From positions 1 to 64,000 of the forward strand of contig CALKXJ010000005.1 in NCBI GenBank assembly GCA_938003835.1: DNA of 64,000 bases, read 5' to 3'. The DNA is from an uncultured Bryobacteraceae bacterium (lineage in GTDB: Bacteria > Acidobacteriota > Terriglobia > Bryobacterales > Bryobacteraceae). Within the stretch, counting starts at the first letter, position 1. Each line of letters starts with the position of its first letter. Below are positions 41,556 through 51,436 of the stretch, piece by piece. The position numbers were made by a program, and so were the translations under genes. The notes under the pieces were generated by a model, which saw nothing but the letters and a program-made list of their open reading frames with translations, did no database searches and was not told the origin of the DNA.

Positions 41556-42917
41556 ATGCGGGGCGAACACCTGCTGAAGATCTCCGTCTCCGGCATCCGG
41601 GGCGTAGTCGGCGAGTTTTTAACGCCCGCACTCGCCTGCGCCTTCGGCCAAGCCTTCGGCACCTATGTGGGGCCCGGACGCGTCGTCATCGGCCGGGACA
41701 CGCGCTCGAGCGGCGAGATGCTCCAGCATGCCGTTACCTGCGGCCTGCTGGCCTCCGGCTGCGAGGTCATTGACGTGGGCGTCCTGCCGACGCCGACCAT
41801 CCAGGTCTACGTCGCCTCCGGGGGCGCGCGCGGCGGTCTGGCGGTCACCGCCTCGCATAACCCTCCCGAGTACAATGCCCTGAAGCTCTTTAACGCCCGG
41901 GGCCTCTTCCTGAACAGCTACGAGCGGAGCGAGCTGATCGACCTCTATCACCAGAGCGAATTCCGGCACGCCACCAACGACGAGATCGGCCAGGTGCGCT
42001 CGGATTACCGCACGCCCGTCAAGCTCCATATCCAACGCGTGCTCGAGCATGTGGACGCGGCACGGATCCGCAGCCGGCGGTTCCGCGTCGCGCTCGACGC
42101 GGTCAATGGGGCAGCCAGTGTGATGGCCTGCGAGTTTTTGCGCGAAGCCCTCGGCTGCGAGCTCGTAGCGATCCACGTCGATCCCGCGCGGCCCTTCCCG
42201 CGCATCGCCGAGCCCCGGCCGGAGACGCTCACGGAGCTGGCGGCGCTCGTGCGCTCGGCGGGCTGCGACGTGGGTTTCGCCCAGGATCCCGACGCCGACC
42301 GGCTGGCCGTGGCCGACGAGACCGGTCGCGTTCTCGACAACGACGACGTGCTCGCCCTGGTGGTGGAGGGCGTGCTCGAGCGGCGCCGCGGAGACGTCGT
42401 GGTGAACCTGACCACGTCGAGTGCGATCGACGTCATCGCGCGCCGCTATGGCTCGCGTGTGTGGCGGACGCCGGTGGGCGAAGCCCATGTGGTCGAGCAG
42501 ATGCTCGCCACCGGCGCGGTCATTGGAGGCGAGGGTTCTAACGGCGGCGTCATCTTCCCTGCCGTGCACGCCTGCCGCGACAGCTTCACCGCCATGGCCT
42601 TTATCCTGGACCGGATGGCGGCCACGGGCGAGCCGGTCTCCTCGCTGGCCGCACGCCTGCCGCGCCTCTGGCGCCGCTTCGGGAAGGTGGCGTTCGAGCA
42701 CGGCCGGCTGGGCGCCATGATGCAGGCGCTCGAGGAATCGTTTCCCGGTGCGCAAACCGATCGCTCTGACGGCCTGAAAGTGATCTTCGACGGCGCATGG
42801 GTCCACGTCCGCGCGTCGAATACCGAGCCGCTGGTCCGGCTGGCCGCCGAGGCCGACTCCCCTGAGCGCCTGGAAGAGCTTTACGGCAAGGTTTCACGAC
42901 TCCTCGAGCGGGCGTGA
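41556..42917 (+). CDS. Phosphohexomutase (PMM/PGM/GlmM family)
   Basis: 453 residues. Canonical motifs: TASHNPPEYN with the phospho-Ser, metal loop DPDADRLAVAD, sugar loop GGEGSNGG and phosphate loop RASNTEPLVR. It interconverts hexose 1- and 6-phosphates (mannose, glucose or glucosamine), feeding cell-wall or polysaccharide precursors; motifs alone cannot separate GlmM from PMM/PGM. The start is ATG 41556 or TTG 41550; the latter lies five bases after GGAGG and overlaps the upstream stop. Last gene of the 39489-42917 run. Confidence 0.9.
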   Translation: MRGEHLLKISVSGIRGVVGEFLTPALACAFGQAFGTYVGPGRVVIGRDTRSSGEMLQHAVTCGLLASGCEVIDVGVLPTPTIQVYVASGGARGGLAVTASHNPPEYNALKLFNARGLFLNSYERSELIDLYHQSEFRHATNDEIGQVRSDYRTPVKLHIQRVLEHVDAARIRSRRFRVALDAVNGAASVMACEFLREALGCELVAIHVDPARPFPRIAEPRPETLTELAALVRSAGCDVGFAQDPDADRLAVADETGRVLDNDDVLALVVEGVLERRRGDVVVNLTTSSAIDVIARRYGSRVWRTPVGEAHVVEQMLATGAVIGGEGSNGGVIFPAVHACRDSFTAMAFILDRMAATGEPVSSLAARLPRLWRRFGKVAFEHGRLGAMMQALEESFPGAQTDRSDGLKVIFDGAWVHVRASNTEPLVRLAAEADSPERLEELYGKVSRLLERA

Positions 42918-43043
42918 GCCCTGGTGGCCGCCTGACCGCGGGGCGGCGCTACGCCACCGGTGCCGATTGGTATCCTCGATTCCCAGCCTGGAGGAGAAGT
43001 TTGCCCTCCACTCCTCCCGCCGCCTCAAGCGCGACGCCGGCCC

Positions 43044-44156
43044 CTATTGGGCTGTGCGCTCACGGGCTCGCAGGGCGGCGATCGGCCGGCCTTCGACGTC
43101 TCCCAGCTCGCGGTAGTCGGCGCCGGCTAACTCCAGCATTGTCGGCGCCACGTCGCTGAGCGTGAGCCGGTGACCCACCCCCGCTTCGCCCAGAGGCGAC
43201 ACCCCCGCTCCGATCGCTCCCAGCCAGATATACTGTGAGCCTTCGATCGCGGCGCCGTGCCGCGTCCAGTCCTCCGCGGTCTCGCCACGCCCGTGGTCCG
43301 TCGCGATGAGCATCGTCGTACGGCCGCGATAGTGCCGGTCACCTTCGAGCACCTCCCAGAGCCGCCGCAGGCACCGGTCGAAGTAATGGGCGGTCTCCAG
43401 ATAGCGGTCGTAGCGGCCCAGGTGCGCCCAGTCGTCGGTCTCCCCGAGAGCCACGTAGAGCACCTTCGGGCGCACGGTTCTCAGGTATTCGAGCGCCATC
43501 TCGAACGTGATGAAATCGTGGCGGACGCTGCGCCAGGGCGTAAGCAGCTCGAACTGCATTCGGCTGAGCTCGAGCAGCCGCCTCGACGCACCGGCCAGCT
43601 CGAGCGGCCGGTAGCCCGCGTTGATGAAGACGCTCCCCGGCTCGTGGGCGCCGATGCCGGAGAAGACTTCCCAGGAGCCGATCAGCGCAACCTTCTCGGG
43701 CGGCAAGCGCCAGTGTCGGCGCAAGACCTCGAGCACGGTCGGCGAGGGATTTGGGCGAAGCTCGTTGCTGGTGACGGCCTGCTGTGGGCGGCCTGTTAAC
43801 AGCTCGGCATAGCACGGATAGGAGAAGCGGTGAGGGTTCCGCATTACGACTTCGCTGCCGCGGTCGCGGCTGCCGAACAGAGCGCCCTTCCGCGCCACCT
43901 CCTCCCAGAGAAACGGCATCAGGCGGACACGCCGCTCGGCGGCGGCCCCCGTGCCGAAGCGCGCCCGCACTTCGGCTGCATCCCTCATGCCCGCCCGTTC
44001 GTCGGCGAGCAACCCATCCTCGGCGCCGCGGAAGACCTCCTGCCAGCGCAGGCCGTCGGCCGTCACCAGCAGGAGGTTTTCCGTGCGCTGCGCGACGGCG
44101 GCGCCGGCAACAAGAGCGGAAGCCAGAAGAAGCCGGGCGAATTGTGGGCGTTGCAC
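43044..44156 (-). CDS. Alkaline-phosphatase-superfamily secreted protein
   Basis: 370 residues from GTG 44156. Signal peptide ARLLLASALVAGAAVAQ. The alkaline-phosphatase/sulfatase core starts with LLLVTADGLRWQEVF (metal Asp), followed by FSYPCYAELLTGRP (a Cys-containing loop, though not the C-x-P-S-R sulfatase signature), ALGETDDWAHLGRYDRY, and ATDHGRGE (second metal site). The pattern fits a phosphodiesterase or phosphatase of the type I phosphodiesterase/nucleotide pyrophosphatase group. Substrate unknown. Confidence 0.78.
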   Translation of the reverse strand: MQRPQFARLLLASALVAGAAVAQRTENLLLVTADGLRWQEVFRGAEDGLLADERAGMRDAAEVRARFGTGAAAERRVRLMPFLWEEVARKGALFGSRDRGSEVVMRNPHRFSYPCYAELLTGRPQQAVTSNELRPNPSPTVLEVLRRHWRLPPEKVALIGSWEVFSGIGAHEPGSVFINAGYRPLELAGASRRLLELSRMQFELLTPWRSVRHDFITFEMALEYLRTVRPKVLYVALGETDDWAHLGRYDRYLETAHYFDRCLRRLWEVLEGDRHYRGRTTMLIATDHGRGETAEDWTRHGAAIEGSQYIWLGAIGAGVSPLGEAGVGHRLTLSDVAPTMLELAGADYRELGDVEGRPIAALRARERTAQ

Positions 44157-44207
44157 CCGACCATCTTACTGCGCCTCCGAACGCCGCCGCGGCTTGGTCA
44201 CCGAACG

Positions 44208-47200
44208 TTAAAAATGCAGCCTGGCGGCGTACTGGATCTCACGGCCGACGTTGGCCTGACTGGTGACGCGACCGAACAGACTGCTGGTCACCACCGTGTT
44301 CGGGTTGCTCCACATGATGCTGTTCGTCAGATTGTAGGCCTCGAGGCGAAACTCCAGCCGCCAGCGCTCGGCGATCCGAAAGTTCTTCGCCAACGTCGAG
44401 TTAACGTCGATTCGGCCCGGCCCTGTCAAGCCTTCGTACTGATAGGGATTGCTCCGAGGCGCATAGGGATCGGCGATCTTGAACACCGAGGTGTCGAACC
44501 ATTTCTCCTTCGTAGGATTCGAGAGCACGGGGTTTCCCGTCACTTCCATCTTTCCGAATCGCACGAAGGAACCCGAGTTCCAAAAGGAGACCCAGGAAAG
44601 CGTCCAACCCCCAAGCAGGCCGTCAAGGACCGGATGGGCACCAGCCCAGAACCGGCGGTCTCGCCCGAACGGCAGCTCCCAGGTCCAAGCGGCGTTGAAC
44701 CGGTGCCGCGGGTTGTCGCTGTCGAGGAAAGTGAAGCGTTCTGCATACTGATCGAGCTCATTGAAAAAGTTCGACGAGCGCTCCCGGTTGTAGGCATAAC
44801 TGATCATGAAGCTATAACCCTTCGACGTGGGCCGCTGCACCTTGAGCTGGAAGGCCCGGTAGCGATTTAGCACTCCGCTGGTATAAGTCTGCGTGAGACT
44901 TCCGTACTGGGGGTAAGGCACCAGCAGGCTTCCGATGGTGACACGCTGTTGGTTACGCAGCGCCCCAGGGAACTTGTCTTGCGTCAGGTACTGATAGAAG
45001 GGGTTCGGGACCGTCTTGGCAAGCGTCGCCTTGTGCGTATACAGATAATTGGGATCGGACAGATTGAACGGCTTCGAGTAAGGCAGATCGTGCCCCAGGT
45101 TCAGGAAGAAGGTGAAGTCCACATGGATCTGCTCGGGCAACTGTCGCTGGATGGAGAAATTGAAGCGATCGTTGACGCCGGTGCGCATCTCCTGCTGGAC
45201 CCAACTGGCCGCGCTGCCGAGGTTCGTGTACCGGCCGAGTGATTTTCCGACCGGCAGGATGAGCGGATTACTCGCCGGAAAGGGATCCTGAAGCTTGGCC
45301 TGAGGAACCCCCTCGAGCGCTGGCGCCGCGGCCGTGCTGGCGTTGAAGCCGTCCGTGGGCAGCCCTTCGAGCAACGGGATCTGCGACTGTGGCGGCGTGA
45401 CATACCGCGCGTAGCCGATTCGCAAAGCCGTACGGTCATTGAGCCGGAGGGCCATGCCCGCACGGGGAATGAAGACGGTCTTGAGCGTCCGGTACATGCC
45501 GCGGTGACTGGAATCCGTGAAGACCCAGGCGCCGTTATATCGATACGGAATATTCGCAATGGCACGCACTTCGGCCGGGATCACCGGCGGGTTCGCCTGC
45601 ATCTCCGGGATGGGATTATTGAGATCGAGATAGCGTGACAGCTTGTCGTTTTCCTCCACCGGCGGAGTCGAGTACTCGTAACGCAGGCCGAGGTTGAGGG
45701 TCAGATTGCGGTGGACCTTGAAATCATCCTGGAGATAACCCGCATAGTAGTGCATTGAGGTCACCTGCGGGGTAACATAGCGCGCCACCGAGCTGCTGTC
45801 GAGCGCGCCCAGGAGGAAGGTCGCCCAGGTGTCGCCGCTGAGTTTCGTGTTCGGCGAGATAAAGGTGTCGGCCGTGAGCGCGGGGCTGTGGGAGAAGCTC
45901 GAGAGCGAGGGCATGTGAACGTCGGCCACATGCCTGCGGTACTCGAGACCCCACTTCAACTGATGGGCACCCTGCTCGCGGGAGACCCTGGCGTGGGCGC
46001 TGTAGTTGTGCGGGTGCTGGAGCCAGAAGCTGGTTCGCCCCATGTAAGGAGCGACGTTTGGATAGTACAGTTTTCGAAAACCCGACAGGTAGGGTTTGTA
46101 CCAGCCGCTCGGCCAGAAGGCCGCGTAGTCGGCCTCGGTCACCTCAGCCGCCGGATTGTCGAGATCGTCCTGGAGCGAATAGTAGCTGCCCCGCAGGTTG
46201 AGCACCGTGCGAGGATTCCACAAGAAGACCGCGTCACCCGCCACGTTGCGCGAGGCCATGATGCCGCCGTTAAATGCCGCGGCGCGGGATTCAATCCAGT
46301 TCTTGGGCGCCAGCGTGGTGTAGAAGCGGCTGTAACGTCCGAAAACGCGCAGCCGTTCGCTCACGTTCCAGTCCGTCCGGTCCGAGAAATTCCAGTAGCG
46401 GAACAGCCGCGCGTAGCCGAGCTTGAAGTTATTGACGCCCGTCTGATCGTCTCCGGGATTGTTCGGCATCCAGAGGTCTTTTCATGCGAGCAGCGAGGTC
46501 CGATCCATGCGCGAGGCCGGAATGATGTTGCCGGCAAACGGGCTCCGCGTCACTTTGCCCGTTTGCGCATCGAACTTCGTGCTCCAGGGATCGTAGATCG
46601 TGCGCAGTGCGCCGACGCCGTTCTTCGACTGCGAGAAATCGCCCGTGCGTTCGAGAGCTGTCGGAAGTGTCTGCATCGTACTCAGCGGCTGGGCGGTACG
46701 CCAGCGCTCATAGGTGGCGAAGGTGAACAGGCTGTTCTTGCGGATCGGTCCGCCGATCGTGCCGCCGCCGATGTGATTCCGCACCAGGTTCGGCGCCCGC
46801 GTGACAGCATTGCTTACGGCATTGAGCTTCGGGTTTCGGCCGAAGTAGTAGAGAGTTCCGTGAATTTCGTTGGTGCCGGATTTCATCGACAGCGTCATGA
46901 TGCCGCCGGCCGAATGGCCGAACTCGGCGTCGACGCTGTTCTGCTGGATGCTGACCTCCTGCACGGCGTCCATGGGCGGGGCATAGGAGCCCTTGTTGCT
47001 GATCTGGAGCGGCGCCCCGTCGAGCAGCAGGTCGTTCTTGCGTGTCGTGTTACCGCCGATGTCGAGGCTGGAGGTCGAGAACATGAAATAGGGGTAGTGG
47101 GCGTTGGGCTGATAGAAGTAGCGGTTCACCACCGCCGGATCGAGCAGCGCCAGGGTGAACGGGTTGCGCGCCATCGCCGGCAGCTCGTCGAGCATCTTGC

Positions 47201-47612
47201 GATCCACCGTCATCTGCATCGTGCTGGTGTTGAACTGTACGGCAACGGGCGTCTCCCTGACGATCACCTGTTCGGTGACGGCGCCGAGCGTCAGCACGGC
47301 GTTGACCGTGATGTCGCCCGCCACCTGAACGGAGATGTTCTTCTGGACGAAGGTGGCAAAGCCGGGCTGCTCGACCGTGAGGGTGTATCGGCCGGGCTCG
47401 ACATAATCGAAGAAGTAGCGGCCGCTGGCGTTTGTCTCGCGCGTGCTGGCGATGCCGGTCTGGTCGTTGGCGAGCGTGACCTTGGCTCCGACGATGACCG
47501 CTTCGGTGCTGTCGGTGATGACCCCCTGGACCTTGCCCCGGTAATCCTGGCCGGCCATGGATGCAGCAAGCAGGAGCGCCAGGATAAAGCTAATCGCACC
47601 ATTAACTCTCAT
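44208..47612 (-). pseudogene. Oar-like TonB receptor gene with in-frame TGA
   Basis: One reading frame from ATG 47612 to the stop at 44208 carries a single opal codon at 46482-46484. Before it: signal peptide (SFILALLLAASMAGQ), carboxypeptidase-regulatory-like domain (about 30-115, GVITDSTEAVIVGAKVTL ... YFFDYVEPGRYTLTVEQPGF) and plug domain. After it: the remaining barrel, which still encodes protein and ends in the aromatic Phe (ARLHF). The neighbouring receptor at 53778 aligns across the gap. CGA-to-TGA would explain it. Whether it is read through, expressed as fragments or a sequencing error is unresolved. Confidence 0.75.
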
Positions 47613-47797
47613 ATGGGAAGCACACCTTTCCTGGTTTCTCTTCCTGTCCGAGGGTTTCAATGGCTGACCCCGGACACGCCCAGCTTACACTACCCTACCC
47701 CCAACGTCAAACAGCGGCGCCTCTTGCCAGGTTCGCGCCCCCCTTGCCCCGGCGCACCGGCCCGGCGGCGGAGCGCCAAACCTTGCGACGGGCGGGC

Positions 47798-48751
47798 TCA
47801 GCCGCCCTGGTAGCGCGACGGCGCATCGGAAGCCCGCTCCGTGTTGCGCTTCCAGTCTTCCAGGCGCGGGCCGGCGATGAACTTGGCCCGCCGGCGCAGC
47901 TCCGCCATCTCCTCGGCGCTGAGCGGCCGGAACTGTCGGGCCGCGTGTACGTCATCTTCGATCTGTCCCACGGTCGTGGCGCCCATCGTCACGCAGTGGA
48001 TCGGCAAGCTCAGCACGTATTCCAGACACTGGCGCACGCTGAAGGACTGAAGCAGCTTGGCATTGGCCAGGCTCTTCATCGCTTGGATGCCGAGGCCGCG
48101 CTTGACGGCCTCCGGCAGAACGCGCTCCTCGAAGCTTAAATAGGCGGGATCCGCAGCGTGCAGCGGCATCAGGATCGTGTCAAAACCGTCATAGCGCTTG
48201 AGCATCTCGAGCAGGACCTCGGGGTCGCGGTGCCCGGTGAAGCCGATGAAGCGGCATTTGCCCGCCTTTTTGGCCGCCTCGAAGGCTTCGATGGCGCCGC
48301 CCGGCGCAAAGATCTTCTCGACGTCCTCCATCTCGCTGACACTGTGGATCTGCCAGAGGTCGACGTAGTCGGTCTTGAGCGCGCGCAGGGAGGCATGAAG
48401 GTCCTCCTCGGCTTCCCGGCGCGTACGGCGAAAGCTCTTGGTGGTGATGAAAACCTGCTTGCGGACTGCGGGGAGTACAGCGCCGTAGACCTCTTCGGCG
48501 CGGCCGTCCCAGTAAGCGCGGGCATTGTCGAAGTAGTTGACGCCCAGCTCGACGGCGCGGCGCACGACGGCGGCAGCCTCGTCGAACGGGATCAGGGGGA
48601 ATCGCCCCGCCGCCTGTCCGACGATGGTGAGTTTCTCGCCCGTCTTGCCGAAGACCCGCGTGGGGATATCGCCGGCCTTAGCCGCCGTCGCCCGCCGCGC
48701 CGCCAGGCCCACACCGGCAAACACCCCTCCAACAAACACTCTCCGCTTCAT
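47798..48751 (-). CDS. Aldo/keto reductase with N-terminal leader
   Basis: 317 residues. Leader KRRVFVGGVFAGVGLAARRATAA is twin-arginine-like. The aldo/keto reductase tetrad is present: Asp and Tyr in NYFDNARAYWDG, Lys in ITTKSF, and His in DLWQIHSV. The core then gives IGFTGHRD and a C-terminal NADP-site region. Such enzymes normally use cytoplasmic NADPH; export would need a different cofactor supply. GGAGGG lies eight bases before the ATG. It is monocistronic between the damaged receptor and the HAD gene. Confidence 0.85.
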   Translation of the reverse strand: MKRRVFVGGVFAGVGLAARRATAAKAGDIPTRVFGKTGEKLTIVGQAAGRFPLIPFDEAAAVVRRAVELGVNYFDNARAYWDGRAEEVYGAVLPAVRKQVFITTKSFRRTRREAEEDLHASLRALKTDYVDLWQIHSVSEMEDVEKIFAPGGAIEAFEAAKKAGKCRFIGFTGHRDPEVLLEMLKRYDGFDTILMPLHAADPAYLSFEERVLPEAVKRGLGIQAMKSLANAKLLQSFSVRQCLEYVLSLPIHCVTMGATTVGQIEDDVHAARQFRPLSAEEMAELRRRAKFIAGPRLEDWKRNTERASDAPSRYQGG

Positions 48752-48848
48752 TGCTCATGCCCTCCGAAATTGGAATTGGGGACAGTATACTCAATTCCCA
48801 TTTTCGGCGAGGGCAGCCCACCCTCGCACTTCGCGGTCGCGCGCAGCT

Positions 48849-49628
48849 TCAGAACCTGCACGCCGCCACTTCGGGAATCAATTCGGCGACCGAATTGACC
48901 ACGAGCGTGGGCCGGTAAGGGTACGAGCGAAGCGAGTCGAGCGAAGTGGATCCGGAAAGCACCAGGATGCTGCGAAAACCGAGATCGGTGGCACCCCGGA
49001 TGTCGGTCTCCATCGTGTCGCCGATCATGATCACTTCGTCGGTGCTGAGACCAATCCTCTTGCGCGCCGCACGCATCATGAACGGATTCGGTTTGCCGAC
49101 GTGGTAGGCCTTGCGGCCGGTGGCGGCTTCGAGCATGGCAACGATGGCGCCGCATCCCGGACGCGGCCCGGCATCGGTAGGACACCAGGTGTCGGCATTC
49201 GTCGAGATGAGCCCTGCACCGGCCGCCATCAGCCGGTGGGCGATTTCCATCATCTCGAAGGTGAGCACGCGGCCTTCGCCGACGATGACGTAGTCCGGCC
49301 CCTCCCGGCTGATGGCATAACCGACTTCGTGAAGCGCGGTCAGCAGGCCGCCTTCGCCGATCACGTAGGCGGTGCCTTGCGGCTTCTGCTGGTGGACGAA
49401 TTCGGCTGTAGCGAGCGCCGAAGTGTAGACGTGCTCGACCGAAGTCTCGATGCCAAGCTTTCGCAGCTTGACTACAACATCGAGCGGCGTGCAAGCAGAG
49501 TTATTCGTCAGGAACAGATAGGGGATGCCCTCCTGCTGGAGATACCCGACAAAGTCGGCCGCTCCCGGAATCGCCTCCGAGCCCCGATAGATGACACCGT
49601 CCATGTCAATCAGGTAACCGTAGCGCAT
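48849..49628 (-). CDS. NagD-like HAD-IIA phosphatase
   Basis: 259 residues from ATG 49628; the frame extends 17 codons further, but GGGAGG immediately precedes this ATG. Motif I DMDGVIYRG (nucleophile Asp8, Asp10), motif II FLTNNSA, motif III region with K in HVGKPNPFMM, and motif IV MIGDTMETDIRGA. This is the HAD-IIA (NagD) group, which dephosphorylates sugar phosphates or nucleotides. Substrate unknown. Confidence 0.88.
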   Translation of the reverse strand: MRYGYLIDMDGVIYRGSEAIPGAADFVGYLQQEGIPYLFLTNNSACTPLDVVVKLRKLGIETSVEHVYTSALATAEFVHQQKPQGTAYVIGEGGLLTALHEVGYAISREGPDYVIVGEGRVLTFEMMEIAHRLMAAGAGLISTNADTWCPTDAGPRPGCGAIVAMLEAATGRKAYHVGKPNPFMMRAARKRIGLSTDEVIMIGDTMETDIRGATDLGFRSILVLSGSTSLDSLRSYPYRPTLVVNSVAELIPEVAACRF

Positions 49629-49742
49629 ATCCCTCCCCGAATGGCGTTCCTTGTCAGGATACGGCCTGCCGGTGAACATCGCGTTTCAATGCGCCGAAAT
49701 TGTGTTTGCTGTCCGGTGAAAAGACCTGGGCGGCGGCAGGGA

Positions 49743-51434
49743 CTACTCGCGCGGCTCGACCAACTCCACGACGCGGTCGCCGGCCACGTCCGTGAGGATC
49801 TGCACGACGCCGCTCGGCCAGCGGATTTCGACCGTTGCCGCCTTCGTTTCCTCGCCCAGGCCGAAGTGGACGCGCCGGTCGCTCGAGGACATGAAACCCA
49901 CGCTCACCGTCACATGGTTGTAGAGCGTGCGTCCGGAGGGTGTCGTGAGCTTGATCTTGGCTCCGATCGCGTCGCGGTTGCTCCGGGTGCCGGTGAGCTT
50001 GAACATCAGCCAGTGGTTGCCGTTGTCGGCGGAGTTGAGGAGGATCCGGGGCTTCTCGTTGAGCGAGGTGACGACGATATCCAGGAACCCGTCGTCATTG
50101 AGGTCGGCAAAGGCGGAGCCACGCTGATAGCCGACGCGCAGGAAGTCTTCACCCATCTCGGGGCTCACGTCGACGAAGTGCTTCCCGTCGATGTTCTCAA
50201 ACATCGTATCGTGCTGCGGCGAGAAGGCTTCCAGATTGTCGACATCGCCATTGGCGGAGTAGAGGTCCTTCCAGCCGTCGTTGTTGTAATCGATGAAGCC
50301 GTTGCTCCAGCCGGAGCGCGATCCGCTGAGGGCGAGAATTTTCGAGCCGGGCGAGACGTACTGAAACATCTTGCCCCGCTGGTTGCGGAAGAGCGCCCAG
50401 ATCTGCCGCATCAAATTGTTGTAGAAGATGTCGACCCAGCCGTCGTTGTCGTAATCCTTGGCGTCGCAGCCCATGGCGGAGACGGTCGCTCCGGTGTCGT
50501 TATAGGCCACCCCGTAAAGCAGGCCGACCTCGCGGAACGTGCCGTTGCCCTGGTTCAGGTACAGGAAATTCGGCTCGGTATCGTTGGCGATGAAGACGTC
50601 GATCCAGCCGTCTTCGTTGAAATCGGCGATGCCAATGCCCATCCCCTTGCCAAGCGATTTGGCGAAGCCGGACGGCTCGGTGACATCCAGGAACCGGCCT
50701 CCGCCGAGGTTGCGGTACAGACGATGGGGGACGGCGACATAGGTTTTCGGGTGACAGTAGACCTCGCGGTCGCGCACCGCGCAGCGCCTGTCTGTGTCCG
50801 GCCGCCACTGCGTGTAATTCGACAGGACCAGATCGAGCAGGCCGTCGTTGTCGTAATCAAACCAGGCGCCCTGAACGCTCAGAGTGTCCGGGGGCTTGCG
50901 GTCGAGCCCCGAGCCGTCGGTGACATCGGCAAAGGTGCCGTCACCTTTGTTGCGATACAGCGTGTTCTTTCCGGCGTTGGCGATGAAGAGGTCCGTGAAG
51001 CCGTCGTTGTCGAAATCGCCTGCGGCAACCCCATAGCTGAAGTCCAGATGCGCCCCGGTGAGACCTGCCGCCTGCGTCACATCGGTGAAGGTTCCATCGC
51101 CGCGGTTTCGCAGCAGGCAATGGTAAAAGGAGGGGTCGTCCTTCTTGAGCTCCGGCAGCCGCGCCCCGTTGGTAAAGTAAATATCCATCTTGCCGTCGTT
51201 GTCGTAATCGAGGATGGCGATGCCGCCGCACATCGGCTGGGGAAAGAACTTCCGGCCGGTGAAATGATTGTTGGTGACGTAGGAGAAACTGCTTCTCCCG
51301 GCCACGTCGGTAAAGTGAGGACGCCGTTTGCCGCCTCCCGCCTGCCCGGCATCAAGCGGCTGCCAGCCGCCGGCGAGCAGGCCGCCACCCAGTGCGGCGC
51401 CGAAGAGCAAGCTCCTGGCAAGCCCCGGGCGCAT
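49743..51434 (-). CDS. CRTAC1-family FG-GAP protein with ASPIC/UnbV domain
   Basis: 563 residues from ATG 51434, two bases after the stop of the TPR gene. Signal peptide (ARSLLFGAALGGGLLAGG), then several FG-GAP/VCBS calcium-type repeats: LDYDNDGKMDIYF, GDFDNDGFTDLFIAN, FDYDNDGLLDLVLSN, ADFNEDGWIDVFIAN, KDYDNDGWVDIFYNN, ADLNDDGFLDIVV. A C-terminal ASPIC/UnbV-like domain (RIRVHFGLGEETKAATVEIRWPSG-like stretch near 530) follows. It is a secreted, probably Ca2+-binding propeller. Spacing with the TPR gene implies co-translation; function is unknown but the pair is common in acidobacteria. Confidence 0.88.
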   Translation of the reverse strand: MRPGLARSLLFGAALGGGLLAGGWQPLDAGQAGGGKRRPHFTDVAGRSSFSYVTNNHFTGRKFFPQPMCGGIAILDYDNDGKMDIYFTNGARLPELKKDDPSFYHCLLRNRGDGTFTDVTQAAGLTGAHLDFSYGVAAGDFDNDGFTDLFIANAGKNTLYRNKGDGTFADVTDGSGLDRKPPDTLSVQGAWFDYDNDGLLDLVLSNYTQWRPDTDRRCAVRDREVYCHPKTYVAVPHRLYRNLGGGRFLDVTEPSGFAKSLGKGMGIGIADFNEDGWIDVFIANDTEPNFLYLNQGNGTFREVGLLYGVAYNDTGATVSAMGCDAKDYDNDGWVDIFYNNLMRQIWALFRNQRGKMFQYVSPGSKILALSGSRSGWSNGFIDYNNDGWKDLYSANGDVDNLEAFSPQHDTMFENIDGKHFVDVSPEMGEDFLRVGYQRGSAFADLNDDGFLDIVVTSLNEKPRILLNSADNGNHWLMFKLTGTRSNRDAIGAKIKLTTPSGRTLYNHVTVSVGFMSSSDRRVHFGLGEETKAATVEIRWPSGVVQILTDVAGDRVVELVEPRE

Positions 51435-51436
51435 CG

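Noticed and set aside
46482-46484. TGA read as selenocysteine
   Set aside because: The intact paralogue has no Cys at the equivalent site and no SECIS-like hairpin was noticed; a nonsense change is simpler.
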